Shown: one piece after another, positions 31,272 through 39,445 of the stretch
Layout: every line of letters begins with the position of its first letter
How positions within the stretch are numbered: the first letter of the stretch is position 1
NCBI GenBank assembly: GCA_966186595.1
Contig: CBIFWO010000001.1
Location: forward strand, 1 to 64,000
Length of the DNA: 64,000 nucleotides
Source of the DNA: JALRBM01 sp966186595
GTDB lineage: Bacteria; Patescibacteriota; Saccharimonadia; Saccharimonadales; Saccharimonadaceae
Direction of reading: 5' to 3'
Program-made: the position numbers and the translations under genes
The notes under the pieces: model-generated
Told to the model about the DNA's origin: nothing
The model's input: only the letters and a program-made list of their open reading frames with translations
Databases searched by the model: none

Positions 31272-32491
31272 TACCCGAGAACATCAAGGAAGAGTTTCCA
31301 TTCTTTGCCTCCCATCTTAATATGATCTATCTCGACAGTTCCGCCACCACGCAAAAGCCGCGAGCTGTTATTGATGCACTCACTAAATATTATGTAGAGG
31401 AAAATGCCAATGCGGGCCGTTCATCGTATGCTTTGTCCTCAAGGCTAGCGCGGCGTGTCGAAAGTGTACGGGGAAGAGTGGCAAATTTTATTGGCGCCGG
31501 TGCAGATGAAGTTACTTTCACCACTGGGGCAACTGACGCATTTCATAAAGCCATCCTATCACTCGGATTCTCGTATCTGAAAAATGGCGACGAGGTGCTC
31601 TATGCTCCCGATGACCATAAATCTTTCATCTCGCCGTGGTTTCAACTACGTGATACGCTTGCTCGACACGGTAGCCATATCATTCTTACCCCTTATAAGC
31701 GGCGACAAAGTGGCGGGGCAGATATCGAGGATATTCGCAAAAAAATAACCGAACATACAAGGGTGATCGCAATCACACATCTGCATAATATTTACGGCAC
31801 AGATAGCGACATTCACTTTTTAAAGGATTTACGTGCCCAGGGAGTCATCCTATTCATTGATGCGACGCAGAGCATCGGTCATATGAAAGTAGACGTGCAA
31901 GAGCTAGGCGCTGACATCTTGGCATTTTCAGGACATAAGATGTTTGCCTCACCAGGAAGCGGTGTGCTGTTTGTTGACAAGAAATTACAAACAAAACTAA
32001 TGCCACTATTCGTAGGTGGTGGTGAAGGCAGCTGGGTCTCGCCCACCTCTACCCAAGTTGAATTTGTAAACTTCTGCCGCGCGCTTGAATCTGGCACGTT
32101 AAACTATCCGGCAATACTTTCCTTAGACCCCGCAATTTCATTTATTGATTCGGTAGGTTTACATGAGATAGAGACATATCTAGGCACTTTAACGGTGCAA
32201 CTCATACAAGGTTTAAGTAAAATTCCAGGGGTGATCTTTCCGCCGGGCCCAAAATATTGGACTTGCCTTGGCGGATATGGTGTCGTGGCGTTTTCTATAG
32301 AGGGTGTAGACAGCGCAGAAATAGGATACGCTTTAGACCAGGAGGATATCATGGTGCGGACGGGTCAGTTTTGCCGCGCAAACGAAAAAGATGCCGACCT
32401 AGAAGGACTTATTCGTGTAAGCGCGCACATATACAATACCGAAGAGGATATCAGGAAGTTTCTTTCTACGATAGACCGTTTAGTGAGCTAG
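31268..32491 (+). CDS. SufS-like cysteine desulfurase (class V aminotransferase)
   Basis: A 407-residue PLP enzyme: YLDSSATTQKP, NAGRSSYALSS, DATQSIGHM, PLP Lys223 in FSGHKMF, ESGTLNYPAI, and a Cys near residue 368 in RTGQFCRAN. SufS enzymes form a persulfide on this Cys and pass sulfur to partners. No SufBCD is nearby; the upstream rhodanese domain is the obvious acceptor. It ends the operon that starts at 27593. Confidence 0.83.
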   Translation: MIPENIKEEFPFFASHLNMIYLDSSATTQKPRAVIDALTKYYVEENANAGRSSYALSSRLARRVESVRGRVANFIGAGADEVTFTTGATDAFHKAILSLGFSYLKNGDEVLYAPDDHKSFISPWFQLRDTLARHGSHIILTPYKRRQSGGADIEDIRKKITEHTRVIAITHLHNIYGTDSDIHFLKDLRAQGVILFIDATQSIGHMKVDVQELGADILAFSGHKMFASPGSGVLFVDKKLQTKLMPLFVGGGEGSWVSPTSTQVEFVNFCRALESGTLNYPAILSLDPAISFIDSVGLHEIETYLGTLTVQLIQGLSKIPGVIFPPGPKYWTCLGGYGVVAFSIEGVDSAEIGYALDQEDIMVRTGQFCRANEKDADLEGLIRVSAHIYNTEEDIRKFLSTIDRLVS

Positions 32492-32622
32492 AACTTCCTT
32501 GTTTACAGTGAAATAATCTTCGTTATACATAAACCAAGTACCGGCCCCTGCAGAGATATACGGTCAAAACTAGTATTTGTTATACTACTTTATGAATACC
32601 ACATTAGTATAAGGAGACAAGC

Positions 32623-32994
32623 ATGGGGAAATATGTAGACGGATTTGTACTGGTGGTACCATCCGATAAAACAGATGAATATAAAGAAATGGCCTCCGGC
32701 GGTCGCGACACCTGGATGAAGCACGGCGCTTTGGCATACTTTGAGTGTCGTGGAGATGATCTAAAGCAACAGGAAATGGGTCCCGAGAAAACCCGTGCTT
32801 TTGGTGAGATGACGGGGGCTGGAGAGGGCGAGACAGTATGGTTCTCGTTTATTGTCTTCGAGTCTAAAGAGCACCGCGACGAAGTAAACGCCAAAGTCAT
32901 GGAGGAAATGAGCCACCAGGATGGACCTGAAATCATGCCTTTTGACATGACGCGTATGGCGTATGGGGGATTTGCAGTTGAGGTAGAGGGCTAA
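32623..32994 (+). CDS. DUF1428 family protein
   Basis: A 123-residue protein starting YVDGFVLVVP and ending DMTRMAYGGF, typical of DUF1428, a ferredoxin-like dimeric barrel with no known reaction. AAGGAG precedes the ATG. The stop overlaps the start of the VOC gene (TAATG), so they are coupled. The family often occurs beside VOC proteins, as here. Confidence 0.85.
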   Translation: MGKYVDGFVLVVPSDKTDEYKEMASGGRDTWMKHGALAYFECRGDDLKQQEMGPEKTRAFGEMTGAGEGETVWFSFIVFESKEHRDEVNAKVMEEMSHQDGPEIMPFDMTRMAYGGFAVEVEG

Positions 32995-33353
32995 TGTCGC
33001 GGGTTAAATTCGAGATCCCGGCGGATGACCTTAAGCGTGCCAGCGTATTCTATAAAGAGGCGTTTGGCTGGTCAACGATGGACCTACCATTTAATTACGC
33101 TATCCTCGATACTGACGGAAAGCCCGTAGATCCGATGGCAAGCTCGGGCGGTATCTCAATTCGAAATGACTTTGTAAAAGCGCCTGTATTAATTATTCCT
33201 GTTGACTCAATCGATGAAGCCGCAGTGAAAATAAAAGCGGCGGGTGGTGAAACTCTAAACAAAAAACAGCAAGTGGGTGATTTTGGCTTCTCGATGTATA
33301 TTAAAGACACGGAAGGGTCCGTAATGTGTCTATGGGAGGAGAGTAAAAAGTAG
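32994..33353 (+). CDS. VOC (glyoxalase-fold) family protein
   Basis: A 119-residue single VOC domain: KFEIPADDLKRASVFYKEAFGW, a central strand LIIPVDSIDEA, and terminal FGFSMYIKDTEGSVMCLWE. VOC proteins include glyoxalase, fosfomycin resistance and dioxygenases; the metal ligands cannot be fully assigned. It is coupled to the DUF1428 gene. Confidence 0.85.
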   Translation: MSRVKFEIPADDLKRASVFYKEAFGWSTMDLPFNYAILDTDGKPVDPMASSGGISIRNDFVKAPVLIIPVDSIDEAAVKIKAAGGETLNKKQQVGDFGFSMYIKDTEGSVMCLWEESKK

Positions 33354-33371
33354 CCCGGCTTCCTACTTGAA

Positions 33372-33716
33372 TTAAATGTTGCTTACTATATTAACAAGGT
33401 TGCCTTCGGTATCTTTGAAAGTGGCAAACACCATTGCAATCTGTGGAATGTCAGTGCGGTCAACGATAATTGTGCCTCCGTTTTTCTTGATTTCTTCCAG
33501 TGCGCTATCGATGTTGGTAACATGAATCACAAGACGTGGTTCTGAAATATGCTCTCGGCTGACAAGTTCGCCGTTGATTCCACCTATCATTTTTTCATCT
33601 TTAATAGCATCTTCTTTGGTCCAGCCGAATACATTACCATAGAATTCCCACGCGCGCTCCTCGTTATCAATAGGTAGTTGGAACCATGTTACTTTGTTGT
33701 TAGGAACACTGGTCAT
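33372..33716 (-). CDS. VOC (glyoxalase-fold) family protein
   Basis: A 114-residue VOC protein: VTWFQLPIDNEERAWEFYGNVFGW and ATFKDTEGNLVNIV. It converges with the preceding VOC gene, leaving 18 nt between stops. A GGAGA SD lies 4 nt before the ATG. Its function is not determinable. Confidence 0.84.
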   Translation of the reverse strand: MTSVPNNKVTWFQLPIDNEERAWEFYGNVFGWTKEDAIKDEKMIGGINGELVSREHISEPRLVIHVTNIDSALEEIKKNGGTIIVDRTDIPQIAMVFATFKDTEGNLVNIVSNI

Positions 33717-33884
33717 AGCATCTCCTTATTTTGTTTATGCTTACTTATTGTAGCATTTCAATAGGGTAAGCTTGAGTATCTCATGGCCTATCCGTCAACA
33801 CATACGCATGCCATGTGTTTTTTGTTATAATTAACCAGTTCCCACGAAAGAGCTGAATAATTATCTGCGAATACTCGAGATTTA

Positions 33885-35120
33885 ATGGAAATCACATCAC
33901 TAAAGCATCGATTTGCAACTATAGCCGAAGCCGAAGCATGCATGAGAGAGATTGTCGACAGGCCGATACCTAGGCAAATGGTGGTGGCTGAAGATCGACT
34001 CACTTTTACCTCGTTTACCCATATATTGCCGCAAGGTCGCTTTACGAATATATATGATATAAGCTTTGATCCAAGGGCCGTCACGGCTAATATACATATC
34101 GGGGACGAACTAGAGGGTGTATATGAATATATTGAGCGAACGCCCACATTAATTGCCGCGACGAGTGGGCCTTTTTTCTGTCATATAGATCAAAATGAGG
34201 GGGTGCCTCATCAGCCAGTACTTAATCTAGCGATTGCCAATGGTCAGGTTAAAAGTTTGCCTGTCGTAGATCGAGAAGCAGTGCTGTGTATGAATAATAC
34301 ATTGGTGGCAAAACCCGTGCAGGCAGTAGGTATAGTGAGTTTCGGCGGTACTGAGCTGACATGGGCTGGTTCATCGGCGGGTCACGATGCAGATTGTGTG
34401 ATCTTTGGGAATGGTAATCTCGTGGTGGAGCGTGTTGCTTGTGAAATCAATAAGAGCAAGCGTATTATTGCCTCAGCTTCGCGTTACACGCCTGTATTTA
34501 CTAGGAGGGACATGGTGGATGTGGGCTTCATCCCGCATCCTGCGGGGGGATTTGTCGCGGATTCAGTGAGTGATCAGGGGGGTATGGATATTTGTCGGTA
34601 TGCCTTCATCGGGCGCCTACCTAAGCGATATATTCCTAGGAATCCTGGCGCACGGCTTCACGTTTTGAGTATTGATGATATGATCCCTGGACGAGATATC
34701 TTAGGAGGGTTTACCACCGGTCCTATGTTGAATGCTGATTTTGCTACGCACCCCATTCATCAAGACAGATCATTGGGGCCATTATCACCTCTTACGGAAT
34801 ATCCTGCGGCCCGTATGGTTCTCTATGAAACAACGAAGGGGCGTGTCCATATTCGTATATTTGACGGCCGACCGGGTAGCGAAATCTTTCAAGGAGTAAC
34901 GCCTACCGAGGCCCTTTCTCTCGTGCATGCCGAGGGGTCCATTCGTTGGGGTTGTTTCTTGGACGGAGGACATACTGCCAGGACCTGCATCCGTCAAGAT
35001 AAGGATGTGAAAGGATACGGCAATGCGCATTATTTGACTTTACCCTCTAATAATAACCATTCGTATACATGGGCGGGTAAGCGTGGAAGGCCAACTGCAG
35101 GAATAATTGCGCTAGGTTAA
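33885..35120 (+). CDS. Possible phosphodiester glycosidase (NAGPA-like), uncertain
   Basis: A 411-residue soluble protein without signal peptide. TLIAATSGPFF..., LNLAIANGQV..., and late GCFLDGGHTART loosely resemble the NAGPA/phosphodiester glycosidase fold (GGFF...NLDGGGS), which cleaves GlcNAc-phosphodiesters. The match is partial and the usual DGGGS is DGGHT. It overlaps the convergent DUF1761 gene by 9 nt. Confidence 0.45.
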   Translation: MEITSLKHRFATIAEAEACMREIVDRPIPRQMVVAEDRLTFTSFTHILPQGRFTNIYDISFDPRAVTANIHIGDELEGVYEYIERTPTLIAATSGPFFCHIDQNEGVPHQPVLNLAIANGQVKSLPVVDREAVLCMNNTLVAKPVQAVGIVSFGGTELTWAGSSAGHDADCVIFGNGNLVVERVACEINKSKRIIASASRYTPVFTRRDMVDVGFIPHPAGGFVADSVSDQGGMDICRYAFIGRLPKRYIPRNPGARLHVLSIDDMIPGRDILGGFTTGPMLNADFATHPIHQDRSLGPLSPLTEYPAARMVLYETTKGRVHIRIFDGRPGSEIFQGVTPTEALSLVHAEGSIRWGCFLDGGHTARTCIRQDKDVKGYGNAHYLTLPSNNNHSYTWAGKRGRPTAGIIALG

Positions 35121-35525
35121 TTGAATAGCCAACGCCATACCTGCGAAGAGAACGAATTGATAGCTATTGTTGAGCAACGTCAGCTTTAACGGCTTTAACT
35201 CGAATCCATTGTGGGTGAGCAGTGTTGTCATCGAGAAAGCGAGCCATAGCGAAGAACTCGTGAATAGCGCCAGCCAAATCGAAGTATCGTCGAAGAACTG
35301 TGCCGCAATTGAGATGGTGCAATCAAGGATGAGTGCTGTGATAAAGTTTGCAACCAAAAGCATAACGAGCGGCGCGCTGCCTGCCTTCTTTGAATCATTT
35401 TCTGTAACATGGGTGAGTTTGCGCCAAATCTTACCAAAGCCAACCTTTGAATACCAAAATCCTGCGATAGCCATTCCGACAACGGTTGCTACTATTACTG
35501 ATAGCCAGTTAATATCTATGGTCAT
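35112..35525 (-). CDS. DUF1761 membrane protein
   Basis: A 137-residue protein with four membrane helices and the DUF1761 start (WLSVIVATVVGMAIAGFWYSKVGFGKIW) containing a conserved FWYS motif. Function unknown. It converges with the preceding gene. A small gene lies 20 nt upstream on the same strand. Confidence 0.8.
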   Translation of the reverse strand: MTIDINWLSVIVATVVGMAIAGFWYSKVGFGKIWRKLTHVTENDSKKAGSAPLVMLLVANFITALILDCTISIAAQFFDDTSIWLALFTSSSLWLAFSMTTLLTHNGFELKPLKLTLLNNSYQFVLFAGMALAIQLT

Positions 35526-35544
35526 GTTATGCCTTTCGGGGTCG

Positions 35545-35889
35545 TTAGTTTTCGCTAGGTACCGCTACCTGACGTTCGTAATTTTCAAGACGTGAGCGTA
35601 GTCCCACGCTTGCCTTGTTGCGCAGCTCCTCTCGGTTAAACGTGCGTATGGGATCACCGGTCATGAGATAGTGTTCGATCTGTAGATAAATATTAAACAG
35701 CGCTGCTTCATCCCCCTGGGTAAGAAGGGTACCCGAAGAGGGATGACTAGAGATTCGTTCTATTTTATGGAGAAGCGGCCCGATATCATTTTGGTTAGAG
35801 GCAAAGCCGGCGGCGGTTTTAGCCAGGTCGAGTGCCGTCGTCATAATTTCAGATTGGCGAGTACCGAAGTAGTTTTTAAAAATCACCAT
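35545..35889 (-). CDS. Small soluble protein, unknown
   Basis: Not recognised. From ATG 35889 (AAGGAG at 7 nt) it has 114 residues, mostly helical (SEIMTTALDLAKTAAG..., RNKASVGLRSRLENYERQ). It starts directly after the stop of the preceding seven-TM gene, so both are probably co-translated. Confidence 0.65.
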   Translation of the reverse strand: MVIFKNYFGTRQSEIMTTALDLAKTAAGFASNQNDIGPLLHKIERISSHPSSGTLLTQGDEAALFNIYLQIEHYLMTGDPIRTFNREELRNKASVGLRSRLENYERQVAVPSEN

Positions 35890-35890
35890 A

Positions 35891-36682
35891 TTAAAGCTCC
35901 TTGGTCCTAGCAAAACTGTAGCCTGCTTTTAAGTAAAGAAGTCCCCCGGCAATGACGATCGTATCGAGCAGATAACCGGCCGGTGTCATTCCTGAAAAGA
36001 GCGCCCCAAATAGTACACATGTGGTGATGACTACACTTCCTACAAGACCGACTGCGAGCCATGTTGTTGCTTTTGCGTAGTGCGCACCGGTGTTGGCCTT
36101 GATTTGCAGTACCAGTCCCAGACTGATGGCATAGAGAATAACATCCCAGGCACTTATGGCGTTGGCGATGTCAAAGGTTAGCTCCGGCAGTGGGGAGGAT
36201 TCATGTGGCAAAAGACTCGTGGCGACAACGCCGAGTACGAGTAGTGTCGCTACAAGCCAGATGTTTTTCAGGGGGGAGCGAACTCCGGTAAGTATTGCAA
36301 TGGAACGAATACCAGAATAGATCGCCACGCCAGCGATGACGAATGGCAACATAACCCCCCCGTATTGCACCCACGGTGTTTGAATAAGGTCAAAGATGTT
36401 AAGGAAAACAACTTGTGCTAGTCCTGCCCCGACCAGGGTGACGCCTATCGCAATTCTGATATATGCTGAACGCAGCGCCTCTTTGTAGGCGCTTAGTCCG
36501 GCTATGAAAAGTATGCCAGCTCCACTGTGGAGAAGGGCATAGAGAACAGAATTGGAGAGCGTCCAATTAAAATCCAGCGGTGAATCATTCCAGCCGCTAG
36601 GAGTAGGAACAAGAAACGAAGCTAGATACCCAAGTATCGTGATGATAATGACAATGATTGCAGTTTTTGATGCGGTATTCAT
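35891..36682 (-). CDS. Multi-TM membrane protein, unknown
   Basis: About 263 residues from ATG 36682 with seven hydrophobic segments, no recognised motif. The frame also extends to an ATG at 36712. A TACAAT box lies upstream. It is the first gene of a minus-strand pair. Confidence 0.65.
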   Translation of the reverse strand: MNTASKTAIIVIIITILGYLASFLVPTPSGWNDSPLDFNWTLSNSVLYALLHSGAGILFIAGLSAYKEALRSAYIRIAIGVTLVGAGLAQVVFLNIFDLIQTPWVQYGGVMLPFVIAGVAIYSGIRSIAILTGVRSPLKNIWLVATLLVLGVVATSLLPHESSPLPELTFDIANAISAWDVILYAISLGLVLQIKANTGAHYAKATTWLAVGLVGSVVITTCVLFGALFSGMTPAGYLLDTIVIAGGLLYLKAGYSFARTKEL

Positions 36683-36760
36683 ATTAGCGAAAGCTCTATG
36701 GATATTGTACAACGGCGCTGGCCCTATATGTAAGAATTCTGCTTATTTCCTACAAATTAA

Positions 36761-36789
36761 AACTAACCTCGCGATAATCGAGGTTAGTT
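36761..36789. terminator. Hairpin between divergent and GC-rich region J
   Basis: AACTAACCTCG pairs perfectly with CGAGGTTAGTT over a 7-nt loop. Confidence 0.75.
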
Positions 36790-36823
36790 GGCATGATTTC
36801 ATATGAGTAAGATGGGATGGAGC

Positions 36824-36857
36824 GGGGCTCCTGAAGCGAGTGTGCTCCAGGGGCCCC
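36824..36857 (-). terminator. Terminator of mini-gene J
   Basis: GGGGCTCCTG pairs with CAGGGGCCCC (one G-U), 6 nt past the minus-strand stop. Confidence 0.6.
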
Positions 36858-36863
36858 GTGACT

Positions 36864-37004
36864 TCACTGGTTGTCGGAGTCCCCCTTGCCGGGACGTTGA
36901 CCCGGCTTGTAGATGACGTCGTCCAGCAGCTTGTCGAGCTCGGCAGGGCCGGGAACCGGCGGTGTCGGGGGCTGGGGCTCCGCGGGCTTGTCTTCGTCAG
37001 GCAC
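36864..37004 (-). CDS. GC-rich orphan mini-gene J, 46-aa Pro/Asp-rich peptide
   Basis: Unrecognised. GTG 37004 follows AAGGAGG at 4-nt spacing. The 46 residues start MPDEDKPAEPQPPTPP and contain a short helix-like ELDKLLDDVIYKPG, ending in Gln. It has no Cys or hydrophobic helix. A perfect-spacing promoter lies upstream and a GC hairpin downstream. Codon use is strongly G/C-ending amid AT-rich flanks, which makes the coding call one of the better ones in this group. Confidence 0.62.
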   Translation of the reverse strand: MPDEDKPAEPQPPTPPVPGPAELDKLLDDVIYKPGQRPGKGDSDNQ

Positions 37005-37061
37005 CGTTCCTCCTTGAGTGAAGGAGCCAAGAGATCAGAGTTGATCATCGGCTCTGTCGAT

Positions 37062-37090
37062 AGTATACACATGTAGTAAGTATATATCAA
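37062..37090 (-). promoter_or_regulatory. Promoter of mini-gene J
   Basis: Minus-strand TTGATA (37085-37090) and TATACT (37062-37067) are separated by 17 nt, leaving a leader of about 50 nt. Confidence 0.7.
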
Positions 37091-37130
37091 GATATAATTT
37101 ATATTTGTCAATAAGGATAGTATTAGACTC

Positions 37131-37168
37131 GCGATAAACCCGGCTTCGCGGAAAGCCGGGTTTATCGC
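37131..37168. terminator. Strong hairpin terminator
   Basis: GCGATAAACCCGGCTT pairs with its complement (16 bp) over a 6-nt loop, 24 nt past the minus-strand stop at 37192. Confidence 0.85.
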
Positions 37169-37191
37169 CATTGTTTCTAGATGTCGAAGTG

Positions 37192-37794
37192 TTAGTTAAA
37201 AGTCACACTCTCCATTATGGCCTTGGCTTCGTCGAGACTAATTGGTTTTTGACCAGCTAGGTTGATTTTGACGAGTCCGTCTTTTGCCTTTGCGTATCCT
37301 GCGTACTGCGTGTTGTCTGAGTCGTAACAAACAGTTGTCGATTCGCCGCTTAGCTTCATCGTAGTAGTGGCACTCTCACCGCAGTCGATCGTCTCGCTAG
37401 TCGCAACACCGAGATACACACTGTGCATCGAACCGGTTTCACCAGAGTTAAGGTAGGTGCGCCCATTTTGCTCTTCTACCTTGGCATCTTTATAGAAGAA
37501 AACCGAGAAGTTAACGCCACTTGGCGCATCGGTAACATCATATTTTTGGTACTTGTCAGAATCTGGATTTGCTGTATTGCTGGTTGAGGTAGATGTGGAG
37601 TCGTTGTTTTTATCCCCACTACCTTTATTTGAACTATACAGCGCAAAGGCAATCGCGCTGATAATGACAATTGCCGCCACTACGATGGCAATAACCAGCA
37701 TGTTTTTCTTGTTTTTTGGTGGCTCGCTAGGAGTAAGTGGTGGTTGGGGACTTTCTGGTTGCACATTGTTCATCGGTTGTTGTTGTGGATCCAT
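37192..37794 (-). CDS. Membrane-anchored extracytoplasmic protein, unknown
   Basis: A 200-residue protein from ATG 37794 (AAGGAG at 7 nt): a Pro/Gln-rich cytoplasmic tail of about 30 residues, one membrane helix (MLVIAIVVAAIVIISAIAFAL), a Ser/Thr/Asn linker, then a domain with two Cys (ETIDCGE, TTVCYD) that may form a disulfide. Not recognised, but this architecture is common in Saccharibacteria. The longer frame upstream is not needed. Confidence 0.75.
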   Translation of the reverse strand: MDPQQQPMNNVQPESPQPPLTPSEPPKNKKNMLVIAIVVAAIVIISAIAFALYSSNKGSGDKNNDSTSTSTSNTANPDSDKYQKYDVTDAPSGVNFSVFFYKDAKVEEQNGRTYLNSGETGSMHSVYLGVATSETIDCGESATTTMKLSGESTTVCYDSDNTQYAGYAKAKDGLVKINLAGQKPISLDEAKAIMESVTFN

Positions 37795-37893
37795 GTGTAT
37801 CTCCTTTTCAAATTCTGTCCTTTCTATAGTAGCAAAGAAGGTGTGGGAGAGATACCTAGGATGTCGGGAGAACGGATACGCTATAATGCAAGT

Positions 37894-38613
37894 ATGAAAG
37901 CAATTGAGTCGGCGATCACGGCAAAACAACTGCGCGTCATGAAAGATAGAAAGACGATTCTTCATGATCTCACTTTTTCAATTCAAAGGGGTACTTTAAC
38001 CGGTTTAGTCGGACCAAGCGGCTCAGGCAAGACGACTCTGATGCGAACGATTGTAGGCGTTCAAAAGCCGGCTGGTGGTGAGGTGAAAGTACTGGGAATA
38101 GAGGCGGGGGACAAGCGGCTTCGTTCTAAAATTGGGTACGTTACCCAATCACCGTCGGTTTATGGTGATTTGACGGTCGAACAAAACTTAAGCTATTTTG
38201 CAACGATCATGAGGGCAGCGAAGGATGATGTACAGCGAGTGATCAAAGACGTCGACCTGGACTTGCAAAAGGATCAGATCGTGGATTCACTGTCTGGGGG
38301 TGAGCGAGCACGCGTTTCGCTGGCAGTCGCCCTACTTGGCGACCCCGAACTGTTAGTGCTGGACGAGCCAACCGTTGGACTAGACCCAGTACTGCGAGAG
38401 AGCCTCTGGATGCTGTTTGCTAAGTTAGCTGACGGTGGTAAGACACTGCTTATTTCCAGCCATGTCATGGACGAGGCCGAACGCTGCGAGAATCTGGTGC
38501 TGCTTCGGGATGGTGATATCTTATGGAGCGCCAGTAAGGTGGCTTTACTGAGTCACACCAGGGAAAAAGGCGTTGAAGCGGCTTTCATAGCGATGGTCAA
38601 GGAGGACAAGTAA
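37894..38613 (+). CDS. ABC transporter ATP-binding protein
   Basis: A 239-residue ATPase: Walker A GPSGSGKTT, Q-loop YVTQSPSVYGDLTVE, signature LSGGERARVSLA, Walker B ELLVLDEPTVGLDP, and switch His in LLISSHVMDEA. Typical of ABC-2 exporter ATPases (DrrA/NatA-like). TATAAT lies 6 nt before ATG 37894, a leaderless start. It is coupled to its permease by TAATG. Confidence 0.93.
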   Translation: MKAIESAITAKQLRVMKDRKTILHDLTFSIQRGTLTGLVGPSGSGKTTLMRTIVGVQKPAGGEVKVLGIEAGDKRLRSKIGYVTQSPSVYGDLTVEQNLSYFATIMRAAKDDVQRVIKDVDLDLQKDQIVDSLSGGERARVSLAVALLGDPELLVLDEPTVGLDPVLRESLWMLFAKLADGGKTLLISSHVMDEAERCENLVLLRDGDILWSASKVALLSHTREKGVEAAFIAMVKEDK

Positions 38614-39356
38614 TGTATCACCTGACAACGACAATTGTGACAACAAAACGTATTTTGCAGCAGTTGTCGCACGACCATCGGACGGTTGCATTAATGTTAA
38701 TTGCACCATGTCTACTCGTTAGCTTACTTTGGTGGGTTTTTAGTGACAGCGAAGCAACATTTAATCGGGTCGCCCCGGCAATGTTGGGCGTTTTTCCATT
38801 TATTGTAATGTTTTTGGTGACGAGCATTACAACCCTGCGTGAACGAGTAAGCGGCACATTGGAACGGTTGATGGCGACGCCAATTGGAAAGTTCGATATT
38901 ATTTTTGGCTATGGCATTGCATTTGGTATTTTTGGTGCGGTGCAGTCACTCCTGACGAGTAGTGTGGCGATCTTTCTGCTGGGGATGGACGTTGCGGGAC
39001 CGCAGTGGTTTGTTATTGTGGTGGCGCTTTTCGATACGTTGCTGGGTGTTGCGTTGGGGCTATTAGTGAGCGCATTCGCACGGACAGAATTTCAGGCGGT
39101 GCAGTTTATGCCGGTGTTTATCTTGCCGCAGGTGTTGATCTGCGGATTGTTTATCCCACTTGCTCAGTTACCCGAGTTACTGGAGGTGATTGCCTACTAC
39201 CTGCCTCTCACATATGCCGTCGATGCACTTAACCGCGTTGTTGTCGAGGCTAATCTTGGCTTTGAAGCATGGCGAGATGTATGGATGGTGGCAGGATTCG
39301 TGGTCATTGCCCTGGTTCTAGGGGCATTAACACTTCGTCGAAGAACCGCATCATAG
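38613..39356 (+). CDS. ABC-2 type transporter permease
   Basis: A 247-residue protein with six membrane helices and the ABC-2 pattern: short N-terminal cytoplasmic part, RERVSGTLERLMATP after helix 2, and C-terminal LPLTYAVDALNRVV. It forms an exporter with the upstream ATPase; cargo unknown (drug, lipid or polysaccharide). Confidence 0.92.
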   Translation: MYHLTTTIVTTKRILQQLSHDHRTVALMLIAPCLLVSLLWWVFSDSEATFNRVAPAMLGVFPFIVMFLVTSITTLRERVSGTLERLMATPIGKFDIIFGYGIAFGIFGAVQSLLTSSVAIFLLGMDVAGPQWFVIVVALFDTLLGVALGLLVSAFARTEFQAVQFMPVFILPQVLICGLFIPLAQLPELLEVIAYYLPLTYAVDALNRVVVEANLGFEAWRDVWMVAGFVVIALVLGALTLRRRTAS

Positions 39357-39445
39357 TCTGTAGCTCTGCCCAGAGGATGTACAAGATTTCAATTGTATGG
39401 TATGAATATAATTAATACAATTGATATTTTCTTGAGGATTTTATT

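Noticed and set aside
36864..37004. Prokaryotic ubiquitin-like protein Pup
   Set aside because: Small and acidic with terminal Gln, but it lacks the GGQ/GGE end and helical spacing of Pup, and there is no PafA or Mpa in the window.
37795..37965. Extended N terminus of the 37192 minus-strand gene
   Set aside because: The extra residues are uncharacteristic, and ATG 37794 has a strong AAGGAG site at good distance.
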